DNA of 64,000 bases from Sphingomonas sp. Leaf208 (GCF_001421415.1 NZ_LMKH01000023.1:62001-126000), one strand, 5' to 3'. Positions 8,263-17,562 are shown, numbered from the stretch's first letter. Notes: a model not told the origin generated them from the sequence alone. A program made the numbers and translations.

Positions 8263-9315
8263 ATGCTTCAACCGAGCGCCGCCTTCCTCAGCAAAGCCCG
8301 TCCTCGTTCCGTCGCCCTGTGGCTGTTCACGGTCGCCGGCCTAATCGTAGCGATGGTCGTCATCGGCGGGATCACGCGGCTGACCGAGTCGGGGCTGTCG
8401 ATCACGCAGTGGAAGCCGATCAGCGGGATCATCCCGCCGCTCAACGACGCGCAGTGGCAGGCCGAGTTCGACGCCTACAAGCGCATCCCCGAATATGCCG
8501 CGTTCAACGCCGACATGACGGTCGGCGGGTTCAAGGCGATCTTCTTCTGGGAATACCTCCACCGGCTATGGGGCCGCGTGATCGGTCTCGTGTTCGCGGT
8601 GCCGCTGATCTGGTTCGCGGTGCGCAAACGTATCCCGGTCGGCTATGGCTGGCGGCTGTCGGCGTTGCTGGCGCTCGGTGCGTTCCAGGGCGCCATCGGC
8701 TGGTGGATGGTCGCCTCCGGACTGTCGGTGCGGACCGACGTCAGCCACATTCGACTCGCCGTCCACCTGTTGACCGCGCTGACGATCCTCGCCGGGATCG
8801 TGTGGACCGCACTCGACCTGATGGCGCTGCACCGCAATCCGCTCGCCGCCCCTGCCCGCCTGGCGCCGGTCGCAATCGTCGCGCTGGCGCTACTGTTCGT
8901 ACAGCTCGTGTATGGCGCGTTCACCGCCGGTCTCGACGCCGGCTATGCCTTCGCGAGCTGGCCGCTGATGGGCGACGGGCTGTTCCCCGCGGACGTGCCG
9001 ATGGTGAACCCCGCCTGGAGCAATGCGGTCGACAACCCGATCGTCGTGCAGTTCATCCACCGCTGGTTCGCGTTCGCCGCCGCCGCCGGGCTCATCTGGC
9101 TGGCGATCAAGGCGACCAAGACCGGCAGCAGCGCTGGCTTCTTCGTCGTCGGGCTCGTCACGCTCCAGATCATGCTCGGCATCGCGACGCTGATGACCGG
9201 CGTGCAGATCGACGTCGCGGTCGCGCATCAGGGCAATGCCGCGCTGCTCCTGATAGCCGCGATGTTCGCCGCCCACGCGGTGGGCACAGCACCTCATGTA
9301 AAGCAGCGGGTATAA
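8263..9315 (+). CDS. ctaA: Heme A synthase (COX15/CtaA family)
   Basis: Oxidises the C8 methyl of heme O to a formyl group to give heme A for aa3-type cytochrome oxidase; inner-membrane. About 350 residues with eight helices. Visible motifs: GGITRLTESGLSITQWKPI after the first helix, the heme-ligand histidines in EYLHRLWGR, HIRLAVHLLTA, FIHRWFAF and VAHQGNAALLL. This is the alphaproteobacterial type-2 form. The ATG at 8263 (MLQPSAAFL) is preferred; an in-frame ATG at 8227 would add 12 residues. The cytochrome oxidase genes are not in this window. Confidence 0.95.
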   Translation: MLQPSAAFLSKARPRSVALWLFTVAGLIVAMVVIGGITRLTESGLSITQWKPISGIIPPLNDAQWQAEFDAYKRIPEYAAFNADMTVGGFKAIFFWEYLHRLWGRVIGLVFAVPLIWFAVRKRIPVGYGWRLSALLALGAFQGAIGWWMVASGLSVRTDVSHIRLAVHLLTALTILAGIVWTALDLMALHRNPLAAPARLAPVAIVALALLFVQLVYGAFTAGLDAGYAFASWPLMGDGLFPADVPMVNPAWSNAVDNPIVVQFIHRWFAFAAAAGLIWLAIKATKTGSSAGFFVVGLVTLQIMLGIATLMTGVQIDVAVAHQGNAALLLIAAMFAAHAVGTAPHVKQRV

Positions 9316-9439
9316 TAATACCCGTCAGGAAACCGGCGGAAAGCTTGACTTGAAGCCCCCCTTTCAGCATTAGGCCGGCATTCGCGCTGTGGGGCCTCCC
9401 ATTGGTGCGCTTGCATTCAATCTGGAAGGTCTAACGCCC

Positions 9440-9919
9440 ATGAAGGCGCTCATGAAGACCACCAAGTCGGCAAAGCCGGCTGAGGTGGACAAGCAGTGGC
9501 ATATCGTCGACGCGGAAGGTCTCGTCGTCGGCCGTGCCGCATCGATCATCGCCAACGTCCTGCGCGGCAAGCACAAGGTGTCGTTCACCCCGCATGTCGA
9601 TTGCGGTGACAACGTCGTCGTGATCAACGCCGACAAGATCCGCTTCACCGGCAACAAGGCCGCGAAGAAGATCTATTACAAGCACACCGGTTATGCCGGC
9701 GGCATCAAGGGCATCACTGCTGCCAAGGTCCTCGACGGCCGCTTCCCGGAGCGCGTTCTCGAAAAGGCTGTCGAGCGCATGATCCCGCGCGGCCCGCTGG
9801 GTCGTGAGCAGATGCGCAACCTGCGTATCTTCAAGGGCACCGAGCATCCGCACGAGGCACAGAACCCTGCCGTGCTCGACATCGGCAGCATGAACCGCAA
9901 GAACAAGGTGGGCGCATAA
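9440..9919 (+). CDS. rplM: 50S ribosomal protein L13
   Basis: A large-subunit ribosomal protein, 159 residues, slightly longer than the E. coli form because of an N-terminal extension common in alphaproteobacteria. Seen: [19 protein letters not shown], the [10 protein letters not shown] segment and [19 protein letters not shown]. The ATG at 9440 is nine bases after ggaaggt (9424-9430); a second ATG at 9452 is possible. A candidate promoter with ttgact at 9345-9350 lies upstream. The stop overlaps the rpsI ATG by one base (taatg). Confidence 0.97.
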   Translation: MKALMKTTKSAKPAEVDKQWHIVDAEGLVVGRAASIIANVLRGKHKVSFTPHVDCGDNVVVINADKIRFTGNKAAKKIYYKHTGYAGGIKGITAAKVLDGRFPERVLEKAVERMIPRGPLGREQMRNLRIFKGTEHPHEAQNPAVLDIGSMNRKNKVGA

Positions 9920-10476
9920 TGTCCGACAACCGCCAGTCGCTCGCCGATCTCGCGAGCCTGACCAACCAGCCCGCGCCGGCTGCCCCCGCCGAGCAGGCTC
10001 TGCCGACCAGCGAAGGCGATATCGCAGCGCCGGTCTCGAACGAGCCCGTCCGCGAGCCGATGCCGCTGCGCGAGCAGATCCTCGACAAGCAGGGCCGCGC
10101 CTATGCGACCGGCCGTCGCAAGGACGCCGTCGCACGCGTCTGGGTCAAGCCCGGCACCGGCAAGATCACGATCAACGGTCGTGACCAGGAAGTGTATTTT
10201 GCACGTCCGACGCTGCGTCTCGTCATCAACCAGGTGTTCGGCATCACCGAGCGCGAAGGTCAGTACGACGTCGTCTGCACCGTCAAGGGCGGCGGCCTTT
10301 CGGGCCAGGCCGGCGCGGTCAAGCACGGCATCAGCCAGGCGCTGACCCGCTTCGAGCCGGTGCTGCGCGCATCGGTGAAGGCAGCAGGCTTCCTGACCCG
10401 CGACAGCCGCGTCGTCGAGCGCAAGAAGTACGGCAAGGCGAAGGCCCGTCGCAGCTTCCAGTTCTCGAAGCGCTAA
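9919..10476 (+). CDS. rpsI: 30S ribosomal protein S9
   Basis: A small-subunit ribosomal protein whose basic C-terminal tail reaches the P site. The 185 residues include an Ala/Pro-rich N-terminal extension of about 55 residues before the conserved core [18 protein letters not shown], then [28 protein letters not shown] and the terminal [17 protein letters not shown]. Co-transcribed with rplM, the usual arrangement, and followed by an intrinsic terminator. Confidence 0.97.
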   Translation: MSDNRQSLADLASLTNQPAPAAPAEQALPTSEGDIAAPVSNEPVREPMPLREQILDKQGRAYATGRRKDAVARVWVKPGTGKITINGRDQEVYFARPTLRLVINQVFGITEREGQYDVVCTVKGGGLSGQAGAVKHGISQALTRFEPVLRASVKAAGFLTRDSRVVERKKYGKAKARRSFQFSKR

Positions 10477-10502
10477 TCCCGCTTTCAGTATCTGCGTACC
10501 AG

Positions 10503-10539
10503 AAGGGCGGTCCGGCAACGGGCCGCCCTTTCTCGTTTT
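10503..10539 (+). terminator. Intrinsic terminator after rplM-rpsI
   Basis: The stem aagggcgg (10503-10510) pairs with ccgccctt (10523-10530) and is followed by the T-rich tail tctcgtttt. It starts 27 bases past the rpsI stop, as expected for the end of the ribosomal-protein operon. Confidence 0.85.
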
Positions 10540-10595
10540 GGGGTGCAGCTATGACGGCAGGGTGAGAGCTGCAACGAAGCCCAAACCCCAACGAT

Positions 10596-10702
10596 CCCCC
10601 TCCCTGGAAGGGAGGGGTCGGGGGTGGGTCGGCCAGCTTGAGCCCCAACGGTCGAACATGCGGAAGCCAACCCACCCCCTGCCCCTCCCTTCCAGGGAGG
10701 GG
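10596..10702. repeat. Inverted repeat, 'ccctccc/gggaggg' family
   Basis: The left arm carries cccctccctggaagggaggg and gggggtgggtcgg; the complement ends at 10702. It sits between the convergent rpsI and deacetylase genes. Other than this unit and the rpsI terminator, 10477-10781 holds nothing I can support. Confidence 0.9.
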
Positions 10703-10781
10703 AGCCCGTTGGACTTAGCCGTAGCGTCGCGATCAAATTTGTTCGCGAACCTCCGAATAAAGCAAGCCCGCGATCCGGCCG

Positions 10782-11765
10782 CTACTCGAGCGCCGAAATG
10801 ATCTCATCAAGCGAGGCGTTGCGGATCCCGCGGCGGTCGAACTCGTCGAGCATCACCGCCCACCATGCATGAAAACGCTTCAGATCCGCCGCGTCGCGAA
10901 CATAAGGCGTGTGACCCGGAACCAAAGACGGCGAGTGGAAGGACAGGTTGAGCAACCGCAGCCCTTCGCCAGCCGCCACCGCGACGGCCTCCAAAGCATC
11001 GGCGATCGGCATGTCCTCGGGCGTCAGCGCGATCCGGGACAGCAGGTGCGCGCGTGCGAAGAGGCCCCTGCCCTTTGGAATGCGTCCGAGTGCCCGGTAC
11101 AAATGCGCGCCACCCCATCGTGCACCACCCGTGAAAACCGTAGTCAGCGGCAACTCGACGATCCCCTCTGCGCGATACGCGCCGGCGTCGGCCACCGAGA
11201 AGTCGGGACCTCCGTCAGCACTGTAATCATAGCCGGGACGAACCGAGCTATCGATCCGATAACCGAGCCCGGCGAGCAGCGCGAAACTGTTCGGACCGAT
11301 ACCGTAGCGGCCAGCCCGGTAAGCGCGGGGGGCCTTACCGAACGCGGCCGTGATCGCCTTCGTCAGCGTTTCGAGCTTGGCGGCTTCCGATGCACGCGGC
11401 AGATTGCCGGCGTAACTCGATCCCGGCGGCGCGCTGTCCGGAAACGGCGGATTGACCCAGGCATGGAGCTGCGTGCCGATCTCCGACCGTCCATCTTCGA
11501 GGACACGTCCGAGTATCGCGACGGACGCTGGATCGGTGGCAACCGGATAGTCGACCATGCAGGCCAGCGCGACGCCCCGTTCGGCGAACCGGCGATGCGC
11601 GTCAGGAAAGGCCGCCATCGCGGTCGTCGAACGGTTGCGGCGATCCAGCGGGGCATTCCAGTCGAATTCCTCTTCGACGTCCGCGAAGACGGTGAAGCGC
11701 GTGCCGAATTTCTCGGGCCATACCACGCGTTGTGCGTCGGTCGGGCACGGGGGGCGATACGTCAC
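10782..11765 (-). CDS. WalW-type polysaccharide deacetylase family protein
   Basis: A 327-residue protein with a NodB-like (beta/alpha)7 fold by motif. The strand FTVFADVEEEFDWNAP near residue 25 supplies the Asp/Glu cluster, GTQLHAWVNPPF near 96 a metal His, and RAGRYGIGPNSFALL and SFHSPSLVPGHTPYVRD later signature segments. It resembles the WalW proteins of sphingomonads, linked to exopolysaccharide or cell-surface glycans, though the substrate is not established. The start is a GTG (11763-11765) that overlaps the stop of the upstream kinase as GTGA, so the two are translationally coupled. No signal peptide is visible, so it may act in the cytosol. Confidence 0.8.
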   Translation of the reverse strand: MTYRPPCPTDAQRVVWPEKFGTRFTVFADVEEEFDWNAPLDRRNRSTTAMAAFPDAHRRFAERGVALACMVDYPVATDPASVAILGRVLEDGRSEIGTQLHAWVNPPFPDSAPPGSSYAGNLPRASEAAKLETLTKAITAAFGKAPRAYRAGRYGIGPNSFALLAGLGYRIDSSVRPGYDYSADGGPDFSVADAGAYRAEGIVELPLTTVFTGGARWGGAHLYRALGRIPKGRGLFARAHLLSRIALTPEDMPIADALEAVAVAAGEGLRLLNLSFHSPSLVPGHTPYVRDAADLKRFHAWWAVMLDEFDRRGIRNASLDEIISALE

Positions 11766-13636
11766 CGCTGTTCGTCGGCGGTCCGCTCCGCATCAACAGT
11801 ATCAGCAGCCGGAAGCTGAAGGGTCAGGCGGTCGGCGCCGATCGTCAGCACGCCGCTCAGTTCGACCGCGAGGTTCTGTGCCAGCCGCAACGCGAACCCG
11901 GTCCCGAGCAAGGGCGCGCCATCGCCGTCGCTCTCATGTTCGGCATCGATGCTCAGCAGGACATCGGTGGCGTGTGCGGCGAGCGCGGCGGGTCGATCGA
12001 ACTCGATCGTCACGGTGTTAGAAACCGGCCGGACGACCACGCCGAGCTGCTCGCCCTTCCGCCCCGCCGAAACCAGCGCGGCGAGCAACCGGCCGATCAA
12101 CCGCTCGACCGCACGATCGTCGCCGAGGATGTCGCAGTCGCCCGCCGGCATCGCCACGCCCAGGCTCGTACCACGCAGCGTCGCTAGCGGCTGGAGATCG
12201 CGGGCGACGCGGTCGAGCAACGCACGAACCGGCACCGTCGTCGGGCGCAGGTCGAGCGCACACCCTTCGATCCGGGCGGCAGTATCGAGATCGTCGATCG
12301 CCGCAAGCAGGTCGCCCGCCTGCGTGCGGATCGTGGTCGCACGGTCGCGGTAGGTCGGCGATACCGGGCCGAGCAACTGCGTCTCGATCAGCTCCGCGAA
12401 CCCGGCGATCGCATTGGTCGGCGTGCGCAGTTCGTGAACGAGCTGCCGAAGCGAGTCGGACACCGGCGACGACACACGAACCGGCTCGGCCGTCTCGTCG
12501 CGACGAGGGCGACGCCCCGTTCCGCGGAAACCGTTGAAGCGACCGGAGGCGTGTTCGAATGCCGGAACGCCTGACAGCCGCCATGATCCGAACGCATCGG
12601 ACAGGCCGCCGACTTCAAGCCGCGCATCGCTGAACCGCGAGCGTCGGCGGAACGCGCCTGCTGCCACTCCGTCGAGATGCGCCTCACCCTGTTGCGCGGC
12701 ATAGGCGAGCGACACGCCGACCAGTGCAGAGCGCGCAACGCCGTCGACCATGCGGATGATCCCTTGCGCATCGGTCTCGAAGCGGAAGCCCTCGATTTCA
12801 ACGGCTACGGGCGCTGGCGTAGCAGCATCGACGGTGCGGTCGCGATTGAACGCCTCGATCCGCGCGACGAGGTCGGAAATCTCGAACCGATCCGCCGGGG
12901 CTGGTCCAGCCGGCTCGACCACGGCCGGCTCGGTCTCGGCAAGCTTGGCGTGGCGAAACGCCTCGGCGACGAACGGCAACCCCCGCGCGACCGCGCCGAG
13001 CGCCATGAACGGGGTTTCGCTGAGCGGCGCGGCGTATAGGGACAGCTCGGGAATGTCGGTGGGAGCCGGTTCCGGAAGCTTCGCGACCGGGTCATCGCGG
13101 ACTGGCGCTTTTTCGATCGGCACCGGTTCGAGAGCAATCGGCTCGGGCGCGATGGGCTCGGGCGCGGCCGGTTCAGCCTCGGCCATCTCGATCTCGACTG
13201 GCGCTTCGGGTTGCGGCAACACGAAGTCGGTCGGACCGAAGCTCTGCAACCCACGCTGGACCTCGGCGGGCAGATCGCGACGATGGCGCAGCACGGAACG
13301 GCTCGGCGGTGTCAGTCGCGGGAGAAGCGCGAGCCAATCGTCCGGCTCCAGCGTCGCCGTCCGCAACACCGGTGCGGCGATCGCCAGCACGTCTTCCGCG
13401 AAGAACCCCACGAGTCGCGCATCGGGCTTGGCAAACGCCAGCGCCCGCGCACTCGCGGCCCGGACCTCGACCGGCACCGCCTGCCGCAACAGCCACAACC
13501 GCGCGATCGCCGGCTCGTCGACCACCGCACGACCGCGTCCCATCAGGTCGACCAACTGCCGCCACGCCGATTGCGCACCGAAATCGGTGGCCATGTCGGC
13601 GGCAAGGATCGTCTTCAGGCTATCGTCGAACCGCAC
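11762..13636 (-). CDS. Soluble histidine-kinase-like protein with degenerate ATPase domain
   Basis: About 624 residues. The first part is an all-helical region (SAWRQLVDLMGRGRAVVDE, then helical repeats), then a Pro/Glu/Ala-rich linker (around 150-210), a region with FRFETDAQGIIRMVDGVAR resembling a PAS-type sensor, and a HisKA motif QLVHELRTPTNAIAGFAEL with the phospho-accepting His. The C-terminal ATPase region is weak: the N-box Asn is not visible (LIGRLLAALVSAGRKGE) although a GTGFALRLAQNLA segment resembles the G2 box. No membrane helix is seen. I chose the GTG at 13636 (VRFDDSLK) with ggggaacgat before it; GTG 13666 or ATG 13594 are alternatives. No response regulator is adjacent. Confidence 0.75.
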   Translation of the reverse strand: MRFDDSLKTILAADMATDFGAQSAWRQLVDLMGRGRAVVDEPAIARLWLLRQAVPVEVRAASARALAFAKPDARLVGFFAEDVLAIAAPVLRTATLEPDDWLALLPRLTPPSRSVLRHRRDLPAEVQRGLQSFGPTDFVLPQPEAPVEIEMAEAEPAAPEPIAPEPIALEPVPIEKAPVRDDPVAKLPEPAPTDIPELSLYAAPLSETPFMALGAVARGLPFVAEAFRHAKLAETEPAVVEPAGPAPADRFEISDLVARIEAFNRDRTVDAATPAPVAVEIEGFRFETDAQGIIRMVDGVARSALVGVSLAYAAQQGEAHLDGVAAGAFRRRSRFSDARLEVGGLSDAFGSWRLSGVPAFEHASGRFNGFRGTGRRPRRDETAEPVRVSSPVSDSLRQLVHELRTPTNAIAGFAELIETQLLGPVSPTYRDRATTIRTQAGDLLAAIDDLDTAARIEGCALDLRPTTVPVRALLDRVARDLQPLATLRGTSLGVAMPAGDCDILGDDRAVERLIGRLLAALVSAGRKGEQLGVVVRPVSNTVTIEFDRPAALAAHATDVLLSIDAEHESDGDGAPLLGTGFALRLAQNLAVELSGVLTIGADRLTLQLPAADTVDAERTADEQR

Positions 13637-13833
13637 ATCGTTCCCCGGCTTCAGCGGGCTTAGCACGCTCTCCGTACCGATTCCTTAACGCGCGCGGCGA
13701 TGCGAAGGAACAACCCATTTTGGTGGGCAAAGGCCTTCGTCGCATTGTGGGACAATTGCGTTTCGCCGCAACAATCTTATCGCTATGAGGAATGAATCGC
13801 TTGGTTTGCGATGCCCATCAGGAGTTGCGTGTA

Positions 13834-14301
13834 ATGAGTTTTGACCGGATCGATCGGCAGATCCTGTCGCTGTTGCAGGCCGACGGTCGGATGACCAATG
13901 TCGACCTGGCCGACCAGGTGGGGCTCACTGCGCCGCCGTGCCTCCGCCGCGTCCGCGCACTCGAGGAAGCGGGTGCCATTCGTGGCTATCACGCCGATCT
14001 CGATGCCAGCCGCCTGGGCTTCCCGATCACCGTGTTCGCGATGGTGTCGCTGCGCAGCCAGGCCGAGCACGACCTCGCCGCGTTCGAGCATCACATCGCC
14101 GACATTCCCGAAATCCGCGAATGCCACATGCTCAACGGCGAGATCGACTTCATCCTGAAGATCGTCGCCGCCGACCTGAAGAGTTTCCAGGAAATCCTGA
14201 CGACGCACCTGACGCCTGCGCCGAATGTGGCCAGCGTGAAGACGTCGCTGACGATCCGGACGGCGAAGGCGCTGTCAGGCATCCCGGTGGTGGTCGACTA
14301 G
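13834..14301 (+). CDS. Lrp/AsnC family transcriptional regulator
   Basis: A 155-residue DNA-binding regulator, the family that senses amino acids. The N-terminal winged helix contains FDRIDRQILSLLQADGR and the recognition region VGLTAPPCLRRVRALEEAG; the C-terminal RAM domain includes ECHMLNGEIDFILKIVA. The ATG at 13834 is nine bases after ggag (13821-13824); an upstream ATG at 13792 would add 14 residues. It diverges from the histidine-kinase gene. Its closest relatives in alphaproteobacteria are Lrp-like, but the effector and targets cannot be read from the sequence. Confidence 0.92.
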   Translation: MSFDRIDRQILSLLQADGRMTNVDLADQVGLTAPPCLRRVRALEEAGAIRGYHADLDASRLGFPITVFAMVSLRSQAEHDLAAFEHHIADIPEIRECHMLNGEIDFILKIVAADLKSFQEILTTHLTPAPNVASVKTSLTIRTAKALSGIPVVVD

Positions 14302-14357
14302 TCGTCGCTCCTCGATCTCCCCCGCAAGAGGGACGATCAAGGGGTTTGCCGACCTTC

Positions 14358-14466
14358 GCCCCTCCCTGAAAGGGAGGGGTTGGGGGTGGGTTGGGTTCCG
14401 CTTGGTTCGGACTTTCGTGACACAAGCAGGCCAACCCACCCCCTGCCCCTCCCTTCCAGGGAGGGG
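14358..14466. repeat. Inverted repeat, 'ccctccc/gggaggg' family
   Basis: Arms begin gcccctccctgaaagggagg at about 14358 and end with the complement at 14466. It lies between the convergent Lrp gene and the repeat-protein gene. Confidence 0.9.
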
Positions 14467-14504
14467 AGTTCAGACGCCGTGATTGGCCAGCCTTACCTCA
14501 AACG

Positions 14505-14531
14505 AAAACGGGGCGGCATTGCTGCCGCCCC
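14505..14531 (-). terminator. Intrinsic terminator for the periplasmic repeat protein gene
   Basis: On the minus strand the stem ggggcggc/gccgcccc (14510-14517 with 14524-14531, six-base loop) is followed by gttttcgtt. It lies 27 bases after the stop of the 14558-15850 gene. Confidence 0.85.
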
Positions 14532-14557
14532 GCTTCCCATTCCAAAGAGGCCTTAGC

Positions 14558-15850
14558 TTAAGCAGCCGGTGCGCCGAGCCAGGTCGTCCACAGACCAGCA
14601 ACGTCGGCCTTGGGCGAAGCCTTGACCGCCGAGAACGCCGTCGTGGCGCCAGCCTTGTCGCCCGACCGCGCGAGCGCGATGCCCATATGCAGGTTGACGT
14701 CGTCGGCATCGACACCGCCCTTGGTCAGCGCCAGGCGATACAGCTCGATCGACTTGGCGTAGTTGTTCTGACCCAGATAGGCATCGGCCGTACCCGCGGC
14801 GAGCTTGCCGTTGGGAGCGGCCGCAGCGCGCTTCTCGAGACCCGACAACGGACCATCGTTGGCGATGTTCTTGCTCGCGTCCGCCAGCAGGCCCTTGGCC
14901 ATCGTGTTCGACGCCGGGATCTTGCCCGCGGCGAGACCTTCCTTGATCACCGCCTGTGCTTCGCTCGGCAGGCCGCGACGGTTCACGCTGTCGGCATACT
15001 GGAGATAGTCGGTCTGATCGGCGAGCGAATTGGTCGCACGCATCAGGCGGAACACGTCGACCTTCTGTGCCTCGTCGAGCGGGATCAGCGCGTTGGCCTG
15101 GATCCCCGACAGGATCAGCACATCACGCCAGTTCTTCGCCGACGGATATGCCGCGATCCACTTCTTCAGCCACGCCATCGTGTCGGCGTTGCGCTTGGCG
15201 GCATAGGACTTGGCGATCGCATAGCGATAATAATCCTCGGGAGCCTTCTGGCCCGCCGCGGTCATCTGCGTGATCGAAGCGTCGAGATCGGCGGTGGCAC
15301 CGGTCACGTCGCCGCTTTCCATCTTCGCCTTGACGATCTGCAATCCGAGGTCCGGGTTGGTATATCCGAGATCCTTGGCCTTCGCGAAATACTGGAGCGC
15401 GATCGGATACTGCTTGCCGTTGAACGCGAGTGCACCGCGGCGATATGCGTATTTGCCGCGATCGGCAGCCGGCGTCGCCGGGTTGGCGATCAGCGCGTCG
15501 AGTGGCTTTGCCAGCGTCGTCTCGTTCATCGGCGCGTTCGGGTTGGCGGTCTGCGCGGCAACCAGCTTCTCGTTCTCGAGCTGATAGCGAAGCGCCGCGC
15601 CGATATACTTCTCGTAGTCGGTCTTGGCGGCGGCATCGATCTGGTCGATCGCGGTCTGCGCGCCGGCGTAATCCTTGGCGGTCAGCGCAGTCTGCGCGGC
15701 GATGCCGGGCTTCTGGACTTCGGGGCTCAGCTTCATTGCCGGTGCCTCTTCGGCCTTCTTGTCCTTGGCGAACGCAGGCGCCGACAGCGCGAGGCCGCTC
15801 GTGCCGGTGGCAAACGCCGCAATCAGTGCAAGCTTGGAAATGGTCTTCAT
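14558..15850 (-). CDS. Exported tetratricopeptide-like repeat protein
   Basis: A 430-residue protein with a clear Sec signal peptide (MKTISKLALIAAFATG... cut near SAPAFA-KDKK) followed by Ala-rich helical repeats resembling TPRs, for example YAYRRGALAFNGKQYPIALQ, ALQYFAKAKDLGYTNPDLG and NNYAKSIELYRLALTKGG. It is probably a periplasmic scaffold; no enzymatic motif is visible. The ATG at 15848-15850 is preceded by gggagag. Homologues are frequent in Sphingomonas with no assigned role. An intrinsic terminator follows. It diverges from yaaA. Confidence 0.75.
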   Translation of the reverse strand: MKTISKLALIAAFATGTSGLALSAPAFAKDKKAEEAPAMKLSPEVQKPGIAAQTALTAKDYAGAQTAIDQIDAAAKTDYEKYIGAALRYQLENEKLVAAQTANPNAPMNETTLAKPLDALIANPATPAADRGKYAYRRGALAFNGKQYPIALQYFAKAKDLGYTNPDLGLQIVKAKMESGDVTGATADLDASITQMTAAGQKAPEDYYRYAIAKSYAAKRNADTMAWLKKWIAAYPSAKNWRDVLILSGIQANALIPLDEAQKVDVFRLMRATNSLADQTDYLQYADSVNRRGLPSEAQAVIKEGLAAGKIPASNTMAKGLLADASKNIANDGPLSGLEKRAAAAPNGKLAAGTADAYLGQNNYAKSIELYRLALTKGGVDADDVNLHMGIALARSGDKAGATTAFSAVKASPKADVAGLWTTWLGAPAA

Positions 15851-16013
15851 GCGGAAACTCTCCCTCTGCGTCGGCCCGCTTACGTAAGTGGCGCGCGACG
15901 CCGCTATATGATCCGCCATGCATACGTTCAAGCGAGCGGCTTGGATCCCGCGGATGTGAGATTACGCGTGAACGTCGATTGAACGTGCTCCCGGCCGTCG
16001 CTAGATCGCGGCC

Positions 16014-16763
16014 ATGATCGCTGTTCTATCGCCCGCCAAGACGCTCGATTACGAGAGCGCGTTGCCCAAGCTCGACCCGACCGCGCCGAGGTTTGCCGAC
16101 GAGGCGAAGACGCTGGCGCATGCCGCCGCGCACCTGACGCAGAAGAAGTTGTCGGAACTGATGCATATCTCGCCCGCGCTGGCGAAGCTGAACGCGGACC
16201 GGTACCGCGATTTCGACACGCTGCCCGAGCGGCCGGCGATGTTCGCGTTCGCCGGCGATGTCTATACCGGGCTGGAGGCCAAGACGCTCGACGAGGCGGC
16301 GGTCGATTACGCGCAGGATCACGTGCGGATGTTGTCGGGACTCTACGGGTTGCTGCGGCCGCTCGATCTGATGCGCCCCTACCGGCTGGAGATGGGCACG
16401 CGCTGGGCGCCGCGGAAGACGAAGCTGACCGATTGGTGGGGCGACCGCATCGCCAAGCTGCTCGCGGACGACGTCGAGGCGGAGGGGTCGGGGACGATCC
16501 TCAACCTCGCGAGCCAAGAATATTGGGCGGCGGCGGACGGCAAGTTGCCCAAGTCGATCCGCGTCGTCGCGATCGATTTCCGCGAGGGCGACGCACAGAA
16601 GTTCGTCAGCTTCCACGCGAAGAAGGCGCGCGGGATGGTCGCGCGGTGGCTGGTCGAACACCGGGTCGACGACATCGAGGGGATCAAGGGGTTCGACAGC
16701 GACGGCTATGCCTATGACGCGGCGGGCAGCAGCGACGCGCAGTTCCGGTTCGTGCGCAAGTGA
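16014..16763 (+). CDS. yaaA: YaaA family peroxide-stress protein
   Basis: A 249-residue DUF328 protein. In E. coli YaaA lowers free intracellular iron during hydrogen peroxide stress and has a DNA-binding HhH-like fold. Motifs: VLSPAKTLDY at the start, LNADRYRDFDTLP, YTGLEAKTLD, SGLYGLLRPLDLMRPYRLEMG, NLASQEYW and the terminal DSDGYAYDAAGSSDAQFRFVR. The length matches the family. Its stop overlaps the GTG start of the following SDR gene, giving a two-gene unit. Confidence 0.95.
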   Translation: MIAVLSPAKTLDYESALPKLDPTAPRFADEAKTLAHAAAHLTQKKLSELMHISPALAKLNADRYRDFDTLPERPAMFAFAGDVYTGLEAKTLDEAAVDYAQDHVRMLSGLYGLLRPLDLMRPYRLEMGTRWAPRKTKLTDWWGDRIAKLLADDVEAEGSGTILNLASQEYWAAADGKLPKSIRVVAIDFREGDAQKFVSFHAKKARGMVARWLVEHRVDDIEGIKGFDSDGYAYDAAGSSDAQFRFVRK

Positions 16764-17446
16764 GCAGCGCGGTCGTCATCGGTGTGTCGGGCGGGATCGG
16801 CAAGGCGCTGGAAGAGGCGCTGATCGAGGAAGGGGCGTTCGACCAGGTCTACGGGTTCGCGCGATCGGAGAGTGGCGATCGACATCTCGATCTGGAGGAT
16901 GAGGCAAGCATTGCAGCGGCGGCTTTGCGGGTCGGCTCGCCGGCGCTGGTGATCGTCGCGACCGGGTTGCTGCACGACGGCGACAAGGGCCCCGAGAAGG
17001 CGATGCGCGAGCTCGACCCGGTGTGGATGGCGCGCAACTTCGCGATCAATGCGATCGGGCCGGCGCTGGTGGCGAAGCACTTCTTGCCGACGATGCCGAA
17101 AGCGGGGCGGATCGTCTTCGCGGTTCTCTCGGCGCGCGTTGGCAGCATTGGCGATAACAAGCTCGGTGGCTGGTACGGGTACCGTGCGTCGAAGGCGGCG
17201 CTGAACCAGTTGGTGAAGACGATCTCGATCGAGGACAAGCGTCGCAATTCGAGCGGGATCGTCGTGGGGCTGCATCCGGGGACGGTCGACACCGGTTTGT
17301 CGAAGCCGTTCCAGGGCAACGTGACGCCCGGCAACCTGTTCAAGCCTGACCGCGCGGCGGTGCAGTTGCTCGACGTCATCGACAGCCTGCGCGCGCCGGA
17401 CAGCGGGAAGCTGTTCGCATGGGACGGCGTCGAGGTCACGCCCTGA
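16760..17446 (+). CDS. Short-chain dehydrogenase/reductase, CsgA-like
   Basis: A 228-residue NAD(P)-dependent SDR. The cofactor motif GVSGGIGKALEEAL is at residues 8-21. The catalytic residues are visible as the Ser in VLSARVGSIG and the Tyr-Lys pair in YGYRASKAALNQL. The closest type is the C-factor (CsgA)-like SDR; the substrate is unknown. The GTG start at 16760 overlaps the yaaA stop as GTGA, so the two are coupled, and an inverted repeat follows the stop. Confidence 0.88.
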   Translation: MSSAVVIGVSGGIGKALEEALIEEGAFDQVYGFARSESGDRHLDLEDEASIAAAALRVGSPALVIVATGLLHDGDKGPEKAMRELDPVWMARNFAINAIGPALVAKHFLPTMPKAGRIVFAVLSARVGSIGDNKLGGWYGYRASKAALNQLVKTISIEDKRRNSSGIVVGLHPGTVDTGLSKPFQGNVTPGNLFKPDRAAVQLLDVIDSLRAPDSGKLFAWDGVEVTP

Positions 17447-17453
17447 CTTCTAC

Positions 17454-17562
17454 TCCCCTCCCTGAAAGGGAGGGGTTGGGGGTGGGTCGGCCGGTTGCAG
17501 ACCACGACCGCTAGCCAATGTGGAAACCGACCCACCCCTGCCCCTCCCTTCCAGGGAGGGGT
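17454..17562. repeat. Inverted repeat, 'ccctccc/gggaggg' family
   Basis: The left arm (cccctccctgaaagggaggg, then gggggtgggtcgg) starts eight bases after the SDR stop and the complementary arm ends at 17562. It is the fourth copy of this family in the window. Confidence 0.9.
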
